Part shown: positions 17,200 through 25,633 of the stretch, in pieces
How positions within the stretch are numbered: position 1 is the stretch's first letter
Layout: each line of letters begins with the position of its first letter
Source: Salinibacterium sp. NK8237
Lineage (GTDB): Bacteria > Actinomycetota > Actinomycetes > Actinomycetales > Microbacteriaceae
Direction of reading: 5' to 3'
NCBI RefSeq assembly: GCF_015864955.1
Contig: NZ_JADYWE010000001.1
Location: 1,302,001 to 1,366,000, forward strand
Length of the DNA: 64,000 nucleotides
The notes under the pieces: generated by a model
What the model was told of the DNA's origin: nothing
The model's database searches: none
Seen by the model: the letters and a program-made list of their open reading frames with translations, nothing else
Program-made: the position numbers and the translations under genes

Positions 17200-18600
17200 C
17201 TATTGAGTCGGTGTCGGTTCCGTTGCCAGCGCTTCGCTAACCATTCTTCCCACGGCTAGTGAGAGAAATGGCGACACAGCATTTCCCACCTGCGAATACT
17301 GCGGAACCTCAAAGCGACGACGGAGCGATCCGGTTGTTTCTTTGCCGCGGAACTCAAAATCATCGGGGAAGCCTTGAAAACGAGCCATCTCGCGCACAGT
17401 GAAAATACGAGGTTCGCTGGGGTGCACGTAGTCGTCTGGCAGCGTGACAACCGTGCGAGCTGGTTGGGACCAGTCCAGCGCCTTCTGTGAATGCTTCTTG
17501 GTCTTGAGCTCAACCATCAATTCGAACATCGACTCCGCTGATTCTGCGAGAACTGTGCCGTCGGGGGCAATGGCCGGGTACTTCGCATTCGCTAGCTGCA
17601 ATCTGACATTCGAGGCTGCTTCCGCTGGCCCACTCGAGAGCTGCGAGAGCAGTCGCGGTTGAAGCCCGTTGTCCCGAAGCCACTGGTAAAGGCGGAATCG
17701 TTGAGTCGTGGATTCGCTGTGCTTACGCGGCGACTGGTTAGGCAAATGCTCGCGTCGAACTTTCGACTTAGGGAGGCCCCAGAGCGTTCGCGTGGAAGTG
17801 GCTTTGTGGAACGCCGCGGACCGACGGCTCTTGGGAGCAGGAAGCACGTCCTGCAAATCGCCGATTGCATCTGCGATTGTGGGCGACTCTTTCGACGAGA
17901 CCGTCGGGTTGGGCGCGAGAGCGGGTGCGGGCTCAAACTTCTCGTCGTCGGTAAATGCCGACTTCCAGAGGTGCCCCGTGGCCTTGATTCCCTGCTCCTC
18001 TGCGACGTCTGAGCGCATTCCAATAATCATCAACCGGGGACGGTTTTGTGGTGCGCCGTAGTGAACAGCGTTGACGGCTACGCCTTGAACTTCGTAACCC
18101 GGTTCAGTCTCACGTAAGGCCTGCTGCAATTGAACAAAAGGCGCTTCTTCATCAGGAGAGAACTTGTGGCTCATACCGACCACATTTTCGATCACCACCA
18201 TTTTGGGAGCAGTGCGCTTTACGAACTCGAGGTACTCCCACGGCAGCGTATTCCGGACATCGTCTGGGTTGCGGCGTCCGGCCAGAGAGAATCCTTGGCA
18301 AGGCGGCCCACCGACGACGACGTCAATTCCTGAACTTGCGAGCCCGGCCATGGCAGCTTCGTTGTCGAGCACGTCGCGAAGCGCTGAAACTGCAACTCGG
18401 TTCTGAACTTGATTTTCGATCGAGGATTTAACGTATGCCTTCCACGAATCGTCTTCAATCGATTCGTCGATGAAGTTCGCATAGAAGGTGTAAGCCGCCA
18501 TGTCAGATTTTTCGACCGCAAGTTGGAGTTCTCCCCCGGAGCGTTCGATGCCCAGTGAAAGGCCGCCGCATCCGGAAAAGAGATCTACATAGTTGTACAA
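17200..18600 (-). CDS. C5-cytosine DNA methyltransferase 2
   Basis: The 466-residue C5 methyltransferase has motif I DLFSGCGG (6-13), IV GGPPCQGFS with catalytic Cys101, VI ENV (138-140), VIII QNRPRLMIIG, and X QVGNAVSPFLSLAVG. It is longer than methyltransferase 1 because of a ~60-residue spacer between motifs I and IV and a longer target-recognition region. It is the first gene of the operon with the DUF3883 protein and MvaI-like nuclease, so it is the best candidate for the cognate modification enzyme. Its promoter carries an inverted repeat over a TATACT box. Confidence 0.93.
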   Translation of the reverse strand: MYNYVDLFSGCGGLSLGIERSGGELQLAVEKSDMAAYTFYANFIDESIEDDSWKAYVKSSIENQVQNRVAVSALRDVLDNEAAMAGLASSGIDVVVGGPPCQGFSLAGRRNPDDVRNTLPWEYLEFVKRTAPKMVVIENVVGMSHKFSPDEEAPFVQLQQALRETEPGYEVQGVAVNAVHYGAPQNRPRLMIIGMRSDVAEEQGIKATGHLWKSAFTDDEKFEPAPALAPNPTVSSKESPTIADAIGDLQDVLPAPKSRRSAAFHKATSTRTLWGLPKSKVRREHLPNQSPRKHSESTTQRFRLYQWLRDNGLQPRLLSQLSSGPAEAASNVRLQLANAKYPAIAPDGTVLAESAESMFELMVELKTKKHSQKALDWSQPARTVVTLPDDYVHPSEPRIFTVREMARFQGFPDDFEFRGKETTGSLRRRFEVPQYSQVGNAVSPFLSLAVGRMVSEALATEPTPTQ

Positions 18601-18647
18601 GGGTCCTCTTAAAAGTTTGGTGGGGGATCTTTGGTGCCGGCCCTGCT

Positions 18648-18667
18648 TCGAGAGTATATGTTCTCTC
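18648..18667 (-). promoter_or_regulatory. Inverted repeat over a -10 box upstream of methyltransferase 2
   Basis: CGAGAG (18648-18653) and CTCTCG (18662-18667) flank TATATGTT. On the minus strand a TATACT hexamer (18657-18652) overlaps the repeat about 52 bases before the methyltransferase start. A protein bound here would block transcription, and some C5 methyltransferases do autorepress. No good -35 box is visible, so this is tentative. Confidence 0.35.
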
Positions 18668-18839
18668 GCGAGGAGTCCAGGTGGGACTCAAAGTCGCTGC
18701 CGAATTCGTGCTGTGAGGGACAAGTCACCCGGAGCCACCGTCAGCCATTTGCTCCATCTCACGAGCACACATCCGATAAGAATCTTGGTCGGCAGCGACC
18801 AACCACCGAAAAGTCAGCACCCCCTGCCACACTAGCCAC

Positions 18840-20990
18840 GTGACAGATACCCGCACCGATGCCCTGGCCGTTCTCCGCACGCTTGTCGGCAATGAGACTG
18901 CCGATTTTCATGAGGGACAGTTTGAGGCGATCGAGACGCTCGTCGATGGGCGCCGCCGCGCGCTCGTCGTGCAGCGCACCGGGTGGGGAAAATCCGCCGT
19001 CTACTTCGTTTCCACGCTGCTCCTGCGGCGACGAGGTGCGGGCCCTACCGTGCTCGTGTCGCCACTGCTGGCGCTCATGCGCGACCAGATTGCCGCGGCA
19101 TCCCGAGCCGGAGTTCGGGCCGTCGCCATCAACTCCACCAACCCCCACGAATGGGCCGAAGTTCAACAGCAACTCGCCAATGACGAAGTCGACGTGCTGC
19201 TCGTCTCCCCCGAACGCCTCAACAACCCCAGCTTTCGCGACAACCAACTGCCCGCACTGATCAACCGCATCGGGATGCTCGTCGTCGACGAAGCGCACTG
19301 CATCAGCGACTGGGGCCACGACTTTCGCCCCGACTACCGCCGCCTGCGCGAACTCATCGCCACCATGCCCGACGGCGTCCCCGTGCTCGCCACCACCGCC
19401 ACCGCCAACTCCCGCGTCGTCGCCGACATCGCCGCGCAACTCGAAACCGGCAGCAGCGACAGCGGCGAAAACTCGGCCACGGGCGGCACCGAAGTCGTCA
19501 CCATCCGCGGACCCCTTGCGCGAGCATCCCTGCGCCTAGGTGTCCTTAAGCTGCCGGATGCCCGAGCTCGCCTCGGCTGGCTACTGAGCCACCTCGCCGA
19601 ACTGCCCGGCAGCGGCATCATCTACACGCTCACCGTTTCGGCCGCCGAAGACACCGCGCGGCTGCTGCGCGACAGCGGCATGGATGTGCGCGCCTACACC
19701 GGCAAGACCGACCCGCAAGAGCGCGAAGCATCCGAAGAAGCACTCAAGAACAACACCGTGAAAGCGCTCGTCGCCACCAGCGCCCTCGGCATGGGCTTCG
19801 ATAAACCCGACCTCGGCTTCGTCGTACACCTCGGCGCCCCCTCCTCACCCGTCGCCTACTACCAACAGGTCGGCCGCGCCGGGCGCGCCACCGACAACGC
19901 CGACGTGCTTCTCATGCCCGGGCCAGAAGACCAAGACATTTGGGAATACTTCGCCACCTCATCCATGCCCGACCAAGCCAACGCCGAACGCGTCATCGCC
20001 GAACTGACTGAGGCCGCGAACTCCGGCGCTGGGCCCGTCTCCACGCCAGCGCTCGAAGCCCGCGTAAACCTGCGGCGCACACCCCTCGAGCTACTGCTGA
20101 AAGTGCTCGACGTGGACGGCGCTGTCGCCCGCGTGCAAGGCGGCTGGACTGCCACCGGCCAACCCTGGAGCTACGACGCCGAACGCTACGCCGGAGTCAC
20201 CGCCGCCCGCCGCGCCGAACAGCAACACATGCTCGACTATGAACGACTGCCCGCCGGCACCGACGGCTGCCGCATGGAATACTTGCAACGCGCCCTCGAC
20301 GACGACACCGCCACCCCCTGCGGTCGCTGCGACAACTGCGCCGGCGTCTGGTACCCCACCGACATCAGTACGGATGCCACCACCCGCGCCACCGCCACCC
20401 TCGACAAAGTCGGCGTCCCCATCGAGCCCCGCGCCCAATGGCCCACTGGAGCCGACAAACTCGGCGTTCCCGTGCGCGGACGCATCAGCCCCGAACTGCG
20501 CGCCACCGAAGGCCGCGCCCTCGCCCGCCTCACCGACCTCGGCTGGGGCGGCACCCTGCGCACCCTCTTCGCCCCCGGCACCCCCGACGCGCCAGCGAGC
20601 CCCGCGCTCGTTGCAGCCTGCGTCCGGGTGCTCGCCGACTGGGGCTGGGATGAGCGACCCGTCGCGGTCGTCTCGATGCCGTCACGCAGCCGACCACAAC
20701 TCGTGGCATCCGTCGCCGAAGCCCTCGCCAGCGCCGGCAAGCTGCCCTACCTCGGTGCACTCTCGCTCACCGGCGATGGGCCGCACGGCGAACCCGGCGG
20801 CAACAGTGCCTACCGGCTCGCGAGCGTGTGGGGACAATTCGCGTGGGCCGGTGACGAACTGCCTCAGGGGCCGATACTGCTCGTTGATGATCTCGTCGAC
20901 TCCCGCTGGACGCTCACGATCGCCGCCAAAGCACTCCGCGAAGCAGGGGCGGATGCCGTGCTCCCGTTCGCGCTCGCGCTGCGCGGGTAG
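18840..20990 (+). CDS. recQ: RecQ-family DNA helicase with PRTase-like C-terminal motif
   Basis: The 716-residue protein starts with GTG. It has Walker A RTGWGKS (46-52), DEAH (150-153) followed by the RecQ aromatic-rich loop CISDWGHDFR, motif VI QVGRAGR, and a zinc site late in the RecQ-C region (CRMEY ... CGRCDNCAG). The last ~100 residues diverge from E. coli RecQ and contain ILLVDDLVDSRWTLT, very like the PRPP-binding loop of type I phosphoribosyltransferases. Gene and tail are on normal high-GC codons, marking the right edge of the island. Confidence 0.92.
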   Translation: MTDTRTDALAVLRTLVGNETADFHEGQFEAIETLVDGRRRALVVQRTGWGKSAVYFVSTLLLRRRGAGPTVLVSPLLALMRDQIAAASRAGVRAVAINSTNPHEWAEVQQQLANDEVDVLLVSPERLNNPSFRDNQLPALINRIGMLVVDEAHCISDWGHDFRPDYRRLRELIATMPDGVPVLATTATANSRVVADIAAQLETGSSDSGENSATGGTEVVTIRGPLARASLRLGVLKLPDARARLGWLLSHLAELPGSGIIYTLTVSAAEDTARLLRDSGMDVRAYTGKTDPQEREASEEALKNNTVKALVATSALGMGFDKPDLGFVVHLGAPSSPVAYYQQVGRAGRATDNADVLLMPGPEDQDIWEYFATSSMPDQANAERVIAELTEAANSGAGPVSTPALEARVNLRRTPLELLLKVLDVDGAVARVQGGWTATGQPWSYDAERYAGVTAARRAEQQHMLDYERLPAGTDGCRMEYLQRALDDDTATPCGRCDNCAGVWYPTDISTDATTRATATLDKVGVPIEPRAQWPTGADKLGVPVRGRISPELRATEGRALARLTDLGWGGTLRTLFAPGTPDAPASPALVAACVRVLADWGWDERPVAVVSMPSRSRPQLVASVAEALASAGKLPYLGALSLTGDGPHGEPGGNSAYRLASVWGQFAWAGDELPQGPILLVDDLVDSRWTLTIAAKALREAGADAVLPFALALRG

Positions 20991-21002
20991 TTTCTTCCTC
21001 TG

Positions 21003-21063
21003 TAGATACGCAAATCGTCTAAATAATCTTGAAAAGTATCTATCTAGACGTTACTATTCAAGC
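21003..21063 (+). promoter_or_regulatory. abiE promoter: leaderless, with two nested inverted repeats
   Basis: A good sigma-70-type promoter is visible: -35 TTGAAA (21029-21034), 17-base spacer, -10 TACTAT (21052-21057). The expected start of transcription falls on the A of the ATG at 21064, so the mRNA would be leaderless. Two inverted repeats cover it: TAGATAC/GTATCTA (21003-21009 and 21036-21042) and GTCTAAATA/TATCTAGAC (21017-21025 and 21041-21049, one mismatch). AbiEi antitoxins are known to repress their own promoters through inverted repeats. Confidence 0.65.
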
Positions 21064-21861
21064 ATGAACACTCCGGATGCCCTGCGCGCGCTAGCGGCGA
21101 TCTCATCCGGCCAGTGGGGAATGGTGACGACGGCGCAAGCCCGCTCGATCCACGTAAGTCGAGTACAGATGGCACGGCTCACAGACGACGGGCACCTCGA
21201 GCGCCTCGCCCACGGCGTCTACAGAGACGCCGGGAGTCCACCGCACGAGTTCGATGACATTCGAGCCGCGTGGCTGAGCCTCGAGCCAAACCGGCTGGCC
21301 GAAGACCGCATCCGGGACGGAGTCGACGGAATAGTCGTGAGCGGAAATACAGCGGCCGCACTGCATGGGATTGGAGACTTCCTCCCCACGCCTTACGTTT
21401 TCACTTCGTCCGGCCGAAGACAGTCGCAGCGTCCCGACATCCGCTTCAAACAAAAGAATCTTGCCATCGACGACGTCACGCTGGTAGTTGGAATTCCGAC
21501 CACTGGAGTTGAGCGAACGATCGCTGACCTCGTCCGCGACAAAGAAGACCTGAGTCTCGTCGGGGACGTTGTGGGCGACGCGCTCCGCTCTAGAACCCTT
21601 CAGCTGGATTATCTTGTTGCACTGCTCGGCCCCCTTTCCGCACGAAACGGGTTCGCCAAAGACGACGGGCTCGGCTTCCTGCGGAAGCTTCTCGAGCTGG
21701 GTCACGTCGACGTAGCGAGCCAACTCCAGCGGGTAGTGTCAAACCCCGCCTGGCAATCAGCGACGTCCGAGACCGACATGCAATCCCTGCAAGAGCTCGT
21801 GAAAGATGCCAGCTCGCTACACACACTTGCGACGCTAAGCCAGGCACAGCATGCAGGCTGA
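21064..21861 (+). CDS. abiEi: AbiEi-type antitoxin/transcriptional repressor
   Basis: The 265-residue protein has an N-terminal winged-helix (WGMVTTAQARSIHVSRVQMARLTDDGHL), then RLAHGVYRD, the hallmark AbiEi_4-type start. A second domain contains VVSGNTAAALHG and GVERTIADLV, as in type IV AbiE antitoxins. These neutralise the AbiEii toxin and autorepress. The frame is open far upstream inside recQ, but ATG at 21064 is chosen because it aligns with the N-terminal HTH and sits at the expected transcription start. It overlaps the toxin gene by 11 bases. Confidence 0.88.
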   Translation: MNTPDALRALAAISSGQWGMVTTAQARSIHVSRVQMARLTDDGHLERLAHGVYRDAGSPPHEFDDIRAAWLSLEPNRLAEDRIRDGVDGIVVSGNTAAALHGIGDFLPTPYVFTSSGRRQSQRPDIRFKQKNLAIDDVTLVVGIPTTGVERTIADLVRDKEDLSLVGDVVGDALRSRTLQLDYLVALLGPLSARNGFAKDDGLGFLRKLLELGHVDVASQLQRVVSNPAWQSATSETDMQSLQELVKDASSLHTLATLSQAQHAG

Positions 21862-22771
21862 TCAGGGTGCCTACCCGAGCGGCCGCGCCGTACAAGCCGC
21901 GATCAAGAGTGCAGCCCTCAAAGACGAACGAGCCAAATCAGTCGGCGTCGGCGACCTGATCCGACAAGCAACGTTCGACCGGTTTCTGTGCCGAATCTTC
22001 TCTGACCAGTCAACCAAGTTCGCTCTCAAGGGCGGCACTGGCATGCTCGCCCGGTTGTCGACCAGCAGGGCGACAACAGATATCGATTTGTCGGCACAAG
22101 AGAGCGAGCTCGACACAGCCGTCGCCGAACTGCGGCAACTCGCATCCGTTGACCTCGATGACCATTTCAGGTTCGAGTTCACGAACACGATCGATCAGCT
22201 CGAGGGAGAGAACCAGCCGTACACGGCCGGATGTCGGCTGACCTTTGATGTGTACGTCGGCGTGACGAAACAAAGCACCCTGTCTATCGACCTCGCAGCG
22301 GGCTACAAGCCCACGGGCATGTTGGAAACGGTGAGCCCAGCGAACCGGCTGCCGCTCACTCGACTCCGAACGTGCGACTACGTGCTGTATCCGTTGGCGG
22401 ATCAAGTGGCCGACAAGCTGTGTGCCACCCAGGCAAAATACGGCGAGAGCAAATCGCCCTCGTCGCGCGTCAAGGACTTGATCGATCTCCTTCTCATCTC
22501 CCTCACTGAATCGATGGATGCCCGCCAGCTGTCGATTGCCGTCGCGACTGAGTCCAAGCGTCGTAGTCTCGACCCCATCACGGCATTCCTCATTCCCTCC
22601 GACTGGTCGATTCGGTATCTCGTGCTCGCTCGACGTCTCGGGCTCGTGGATAGATTCCCCGATGCGGCGTCCGCCGAGGAACGCGTTCAAGCGATGTTGA
22701 ATCCGATACTCGACGGCTCCCTTGCCGACGGTCGATGGGAACCGAGCGCTGGGGTCTGGAGAAATACTTAG
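21851..22771 (+). CDS. abiEii: AbiEii/AbiGii-family nucleotidyltransferase toxin
   Basis: The 306-residue protein has the DUF1814/AbiEii signature: FALKGGTGMLARL near residue 58, then the paired acids in TTDIDLS, and later DKLCATQAKYG and RVKDLIDLLL. Family toxins (AbiEii, MenT) transfer nucleotides to targets such as tRNA and stop growth, giving abortive infection. The start codon lies within the antitoxin gene, so the pair is translationally coupled. It belongs to the same defence-rich zone as the restriction island, with recQ between. Confidence 0.88.
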   Translation: MQADQGAYPSGRAVQAAIKSAALKDERAKSVGVGDLIRQATFDRFLCRIFSDQSTKFALKGGTGMLARLSTSRATTDIDLSAQESELDTAVAELRQLASVDLDDHFRFEFTNTIDQLEGENQPYTAGCRLTFDVYVGVTKQSTLSIDLAAGYKPTGMLETVSPANRLPLTRLRTCDYVLYPLADQVADKLCATQAKYGESKSPSSRVKDLIDLLLISLTESMDARQLSIAVATESKRRSLDPITAFLIPSDWSIRYLVLARRLGLVDRFPDAASAEERVQAMLNPILDGSLADGRWEPSAGVWRNT

Positions 22772-22838
22772 CTATTCTGGGAGGTATCGAGAAGGTGCTC
22801 GGCGAGAAACTCCCGCCGCACCATCAGAGGTGATCACC

Positions 22839-23411
22839 GTGTCCGAGATGTACCAAAACCCTGGCCCGGGCAACTACGCCCACGCCAAAGGCCGAGCGTT
22901 CGAATTCGAAGCGCAGATTGCCGCGGCCGTAGCACGCGGTGACGCCACCATGCTGGCCGAACCAGAACGCCCCTACAACTTTCGTCGCGGACTGCTCTTC
23001 GCTCTCCTCACCATTCCCAGCACCGTCGTGCTCGTTGCAGTATTCGGCCTCAACTCCCCTACGGCGGGCATCGCGCTCACGCCACTGGCCGTCGTTGTCG
23101 CCTTTGGCCTGTTCTCGTACGGCTCCGGGCGCCGCCCCGTCACCGGCCGTGGCTTCACCGCCGCCACCGGAATCGGCCTCATCACGATGATCGCGGGCGC
23201 CGTCATCAGCACCCCCTACAGCCGTTATCTGACCTACCTCTACAACGACGGCAGCGGCAGCATTCTCAGCAGTGATTACGCCAACACCTTCGCGATCTGG
23301 GTAAACGCGAACGTCGGAACCATAGTGATCCCCAGCGTCCTCGTGACAATCATCTCCGTCGTGATCGTGTGGAGAAAAGCACGAGCAGCCCGCTCACAAG
23401 AAACGACCTGA
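22839..23411 (+). CDS. Four-helix membrane protein of unknown function
   Basis: The 190-residue protein starts at GTG 22839, six bases after AGAGGTGA. A soluble N-terminus (MSEMYQNPGPGNYAHAKGR) of ~50 residues precedes helices at about 48-70, 73-92, 103-122 and 160-182. There is no Cys pair or catalytic motif. The family is not recognised. It follows abiEii by 67 bases on the same strand but has its own ribosome site, so coupling to the toxin system is not implied. Confidence 0.7.
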   Translation: MSEMYQNPGPGNYAHAKGRAFEFEAQIAAAVARGDATMLAEPERPYNFRRGLLFALLTIPSTVVLVAVFGLNSPTAGIALTPLAVVVAFGLFSYGSGRRPVTGRGFTAATGIGLITMIAGAVISTPYSRYLTYLYNDGSGSILSSDYANTFAIWVNANVGTIVIPSVLVTIISVVIVWRKARAARSQETT

Positions 23412-23509
23412 CCCCTCCCGCCGCGCTGCTGACCCATCCGCTGTGCTCGACGTCTCCGAATAACTCTGCACACAGGGAGTTCCGGCACGGTGCCGGGCGA
23501 GGAGGCATC

Positions 23510-23881
23510 ATGGCGATCATCCGTTACACCGGGATCTACAACGCTGACGGCGGCGTCTGGGGCGAAACCCGCTACGTGATCGGGCACATGCTGGGCACCG
23601 CCGCGTGCTCGCTGTGCGACATCACGCACTCACCGATTCGCCGCAAACCCCAGTGGGACGCCATGGTCGCGCGCCTCGGTGTGCCCTTCACCGTGCGACA
23701 CCGCAACGAAATCACCCCCGCCGAGATCGCACACGTCGCCACCACAGGATTGCCTGTCGTGCTCGCGCATCACGACGATGGCAGCATCAGCACCGTTCTT
23801 CAGAACAGTGAGCTGGATGCCGCGGCCGGCTCAGTAGACGCGTTCGAGTCGGCACTCACCCAGCCTGCGCTCGCAGCCTAA
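23510..23881 (+). CDS. Small CxxC protein of unknown function
   Basis: The 123-residue protein starts at an ATG with GGAGG seven bases upstream. It opens with IIRYTGIYNADGGVWGE, followed by GTAACSLCDITHS, whose Cys-x-x-Cys could bind metal or be redox active, and a later VVLAHHDDGS segment. No membrane helix is seen. I cannot assign a function. The last nine codons (AFESALTQ) overlap the left copy of a 24-bp direct repeat that recurs at 27698-27721. Confidence 0.7.
   Translation: MAIIRYTGIYNADGGVWGETRYVIGHMLGTAACSLCDITHSPIRRKPQWDAMVARLGVPFTVRHRNEITPAEIAHVATTGLPVVLAHHDDGSISTVLQNSELDAAAGSVDAFESALTQPALAA
23840..23863. repeat. 24-bp direct repeat, left copy
   Basis: GCGTTCGAGTCGGCACTCAC continuing to CCAG at 23863 is repeated exactly at 27698-27721. 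The left copy is the end of the CxxC protein gene. The right copy starts directly after the tetR stop codon. The interval (3.8 kb) contains the csoR fragment, amidohydrolase, MFS and TetR genes. Confidence 0.85.
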
Positions 23882-23889
23882 CCACCGGG

Positions 23890-24003
23890 CCAGCTCGCGC
23901 CCGCGCCGAAGGTGTGGCGCACGCCATCCACCGCCTGTTCGAAGGAGACACCTACTGCATCGATGTTCTCACTCAGTTGTCGGCCGCTGTGCGTGGCTTG
24001 TGA
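23890..24003 (+). pseudogene. Fragment of a CsoR-like copper repressor gene
   Basis: In one frame, ending with TGA at 24001-24003, the sequence reads RAEGVAHAIHRLFEGDTYCI then DVLTQLSAAVRGL. The intact CsoR at 28982 has RAEGQVRGIHRMIEEDTYCI then DVLTQVSAATKAL in the same place. The fragment keeps the first copper ligand Cys but lacks the N-terminus, any start codon and the His/Cys half, so it is a decayed paralogue. It overlaps no intact gene. Confidence 0.75.
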
Positions 24004-24007
24004 TTCT

Positions 24008-25633
24008 TTAGAGCACTGCTGCGTCGTAGACACTCTCGCCAGCAACCACGGTGCGCACCACCGTTGCGCTTAATAGCTTGTCGACGCCTTGCTCGAAAGG
24101 GTCACCATTAATGATCACAAAATCGGCCGCATTACCGGCCACGAGTGAACCTCGGTTCTCCGCCCCCACGACCGATGCCGCCGCATCGCGGGTAGCGTGC
24201 ACGAGCGCCTGAGTCAGAGTTAGAGCGGCCGCAGGGTCGCGCGGCGCGAAGGAAGCATCGAGCGCAGAGGCCCTCGTAGCCGCAACGTAGACATTCGGCA
24301 ACGCAGCATAAGGTGCGGTCGGCGCATCGGTAGAGAACGCGAGCAGAGCACCGGCGTCAACATATTCGCGCCAAGCGAAAGCGCGCTCTACCCGTTCGTC
24401 GCCAAGCATCGCTGCCCAGTTGTCAAAAATAGCGGGGTCCGCATGCACCGGTTGCATCGACGCTGTGACTCCAAGCCGAGCCATCCGTTCCGCAGTTCCG
24501 GGCGCCGCATATTCGAGGTGTTCAATACGGTGACGGCGTTCACGTTCCCCGTTGAGCTGCATGGCGTTTTCGATGGCATCGAGCGCAACAGTGCTTGCAC
24601 GGTCGCCAATCGCATGCAGCGCGATCTGTAGATCAGCCGCATCAGCCGCAACAACCACCGGGGCCAAAGCCTCAACTGGCCAGATGAGTTCGGCGGATGA
24701 TCCGTTCGAGTACGGCTGCGATAGGGCTGCCGTACACGCGTCGATGACGCCGTCGAGCACCAGCTTGATACCCACGACACGTAACCACGGAGAGCGAATG
24801 ATGATTGAAAGCTCTGCCGCGCGCTGCACCTGTGCAAGATTGGCAGCATCATCACCCGTGTTCTCGATGAACCAGTGCGCGGCGACACGCAACGGCAACC
24901 GACCACCACGCCTCATAGCGGCGCGCTGAAGTGCAGCCAGCCCGAGCTCGTCTAACGCCATATCAACAGCTCCAGTGACCCCGGCTTCGGCGTAGGCCGA
25001 CAGCATCCGCTCGACTGCTTGGTCGCGATCAGAGTCAGTAGTGACCGATGCCACATACGCCCAGGCATGCTGTTGCGCGGCGGTTTCGTACAAGAGTCCA
25101 GTCGGCTGGCCATCCTGGTCGCGGGAAATGCTTCCACCGAGAGGGTCTTCGGTCGCAGCAGTGATTCCGAGCTCTGCCATTGCGGCCGTATTGATCCAAC
25201 ACGAGTGGTAGTCGTTGGCATCAAGATAGACCGGAATATCCGGTACAGCGGCATCTATCATCGCGGCCGTCGGAAGGCCACCGTCGATCGAGTCAAACAG
25301 CCATCCCGTTCCCAGCAATCGTGTGGCTGTGGGATCCGCTTTGCGCGCAGCCCGCAAACGCTGCTGAATCTGATCAACCGAGCGCGCATCGGTGAGCTGC
25401 ACGCGCCCCAAAGCATCGCCCATCATCACCAGGTGGGTGTGCGCGTCGGTGAAACCTGGCAGCACCACGCGGCCGGCGAGATCCGTGGCGGAGATATCAG
25501 GGCCCGCGTGCCTCACTGCGGTGTCGTTGTCTCCGACGTAGAGCAGTTCTTCACCTTCGATGAGCATGGCTTCCGCCCAGCCATCCTCGAAGCCCGTGAA
25601 AATGCGACCGCCGGTGAAGAGCGAGCGGGTCAC
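24008..25633 (-). CDS. YtcJ-like metal-dependent amidohydrolase
   Basis: The 541-residue protein starts with the small beta domain (LFTGGRIFTGFED), then the metal motif DAHTHL near residue 64, a His in LHAIGDRAST, HRIEHLEY and finally STDAPTAPY. These match the Amidohydro_3/YtcJ group of the amidohydrolase superfamily, cytosolic zinc hydrolases of amides or formamides with unknown natural substrates. It overlaps the upstream MFS gene by 4 bases (ATGA), so the two form an operon: an imported compound is probably hydrolysed by this enzyme. Confidence 0.85.
   Translation of the reverse strand: MTRSLFTGGRIFTGFEDGWAEAMLIEGEELLYVGDNDTAVRHAGPDISATDLAGRVVLPGFTDAHTHLVMMGDALGRVQLTDARSVDQIQQRLRAARKADPTATRLLGTGWLFDSIDGGLPTAAMIDAAVPDIPVYLDANDYHSCWINTAAMAELGITAATEDPLGGSISRDQDGQPTGLLYETAAQQHAWAYVASVTTDSDRDQAVERMLSAYAEAGVTGAVDMALDELGLAALQRAAMRRGGRLPLRVAAHWFIENTGDDAANLAQVQRAAELSIIIRSPWLRVVGIKLVLDGVIDACTAALSQPYSNGSSAELIWPVEALAPVVVAADAADLQIALHAIGDRASTVALDAIENAMQLNGERERRHRIEHLEYAAPGTAERMARLGVTASMQPVHADPAIFDNWAAMLGDERVERAFAWREYVDAGALLAFSTDAPTAPYAALPNVYVAATRASALDASFAPRDPAAALTLTQALVHATRDAAASVVGAENRGSLVAGNAADFVIINGDPFEQGVDKLLSATVVRTVVAGESVYDAAVL

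Noticed and set aside
20239..21063. Upstream extension of the AbiEi frame into recQ
   Set aside because: Pro/Ala-rich translation of recQ in another frame; the promoter and HTH start define ATG at 21064.
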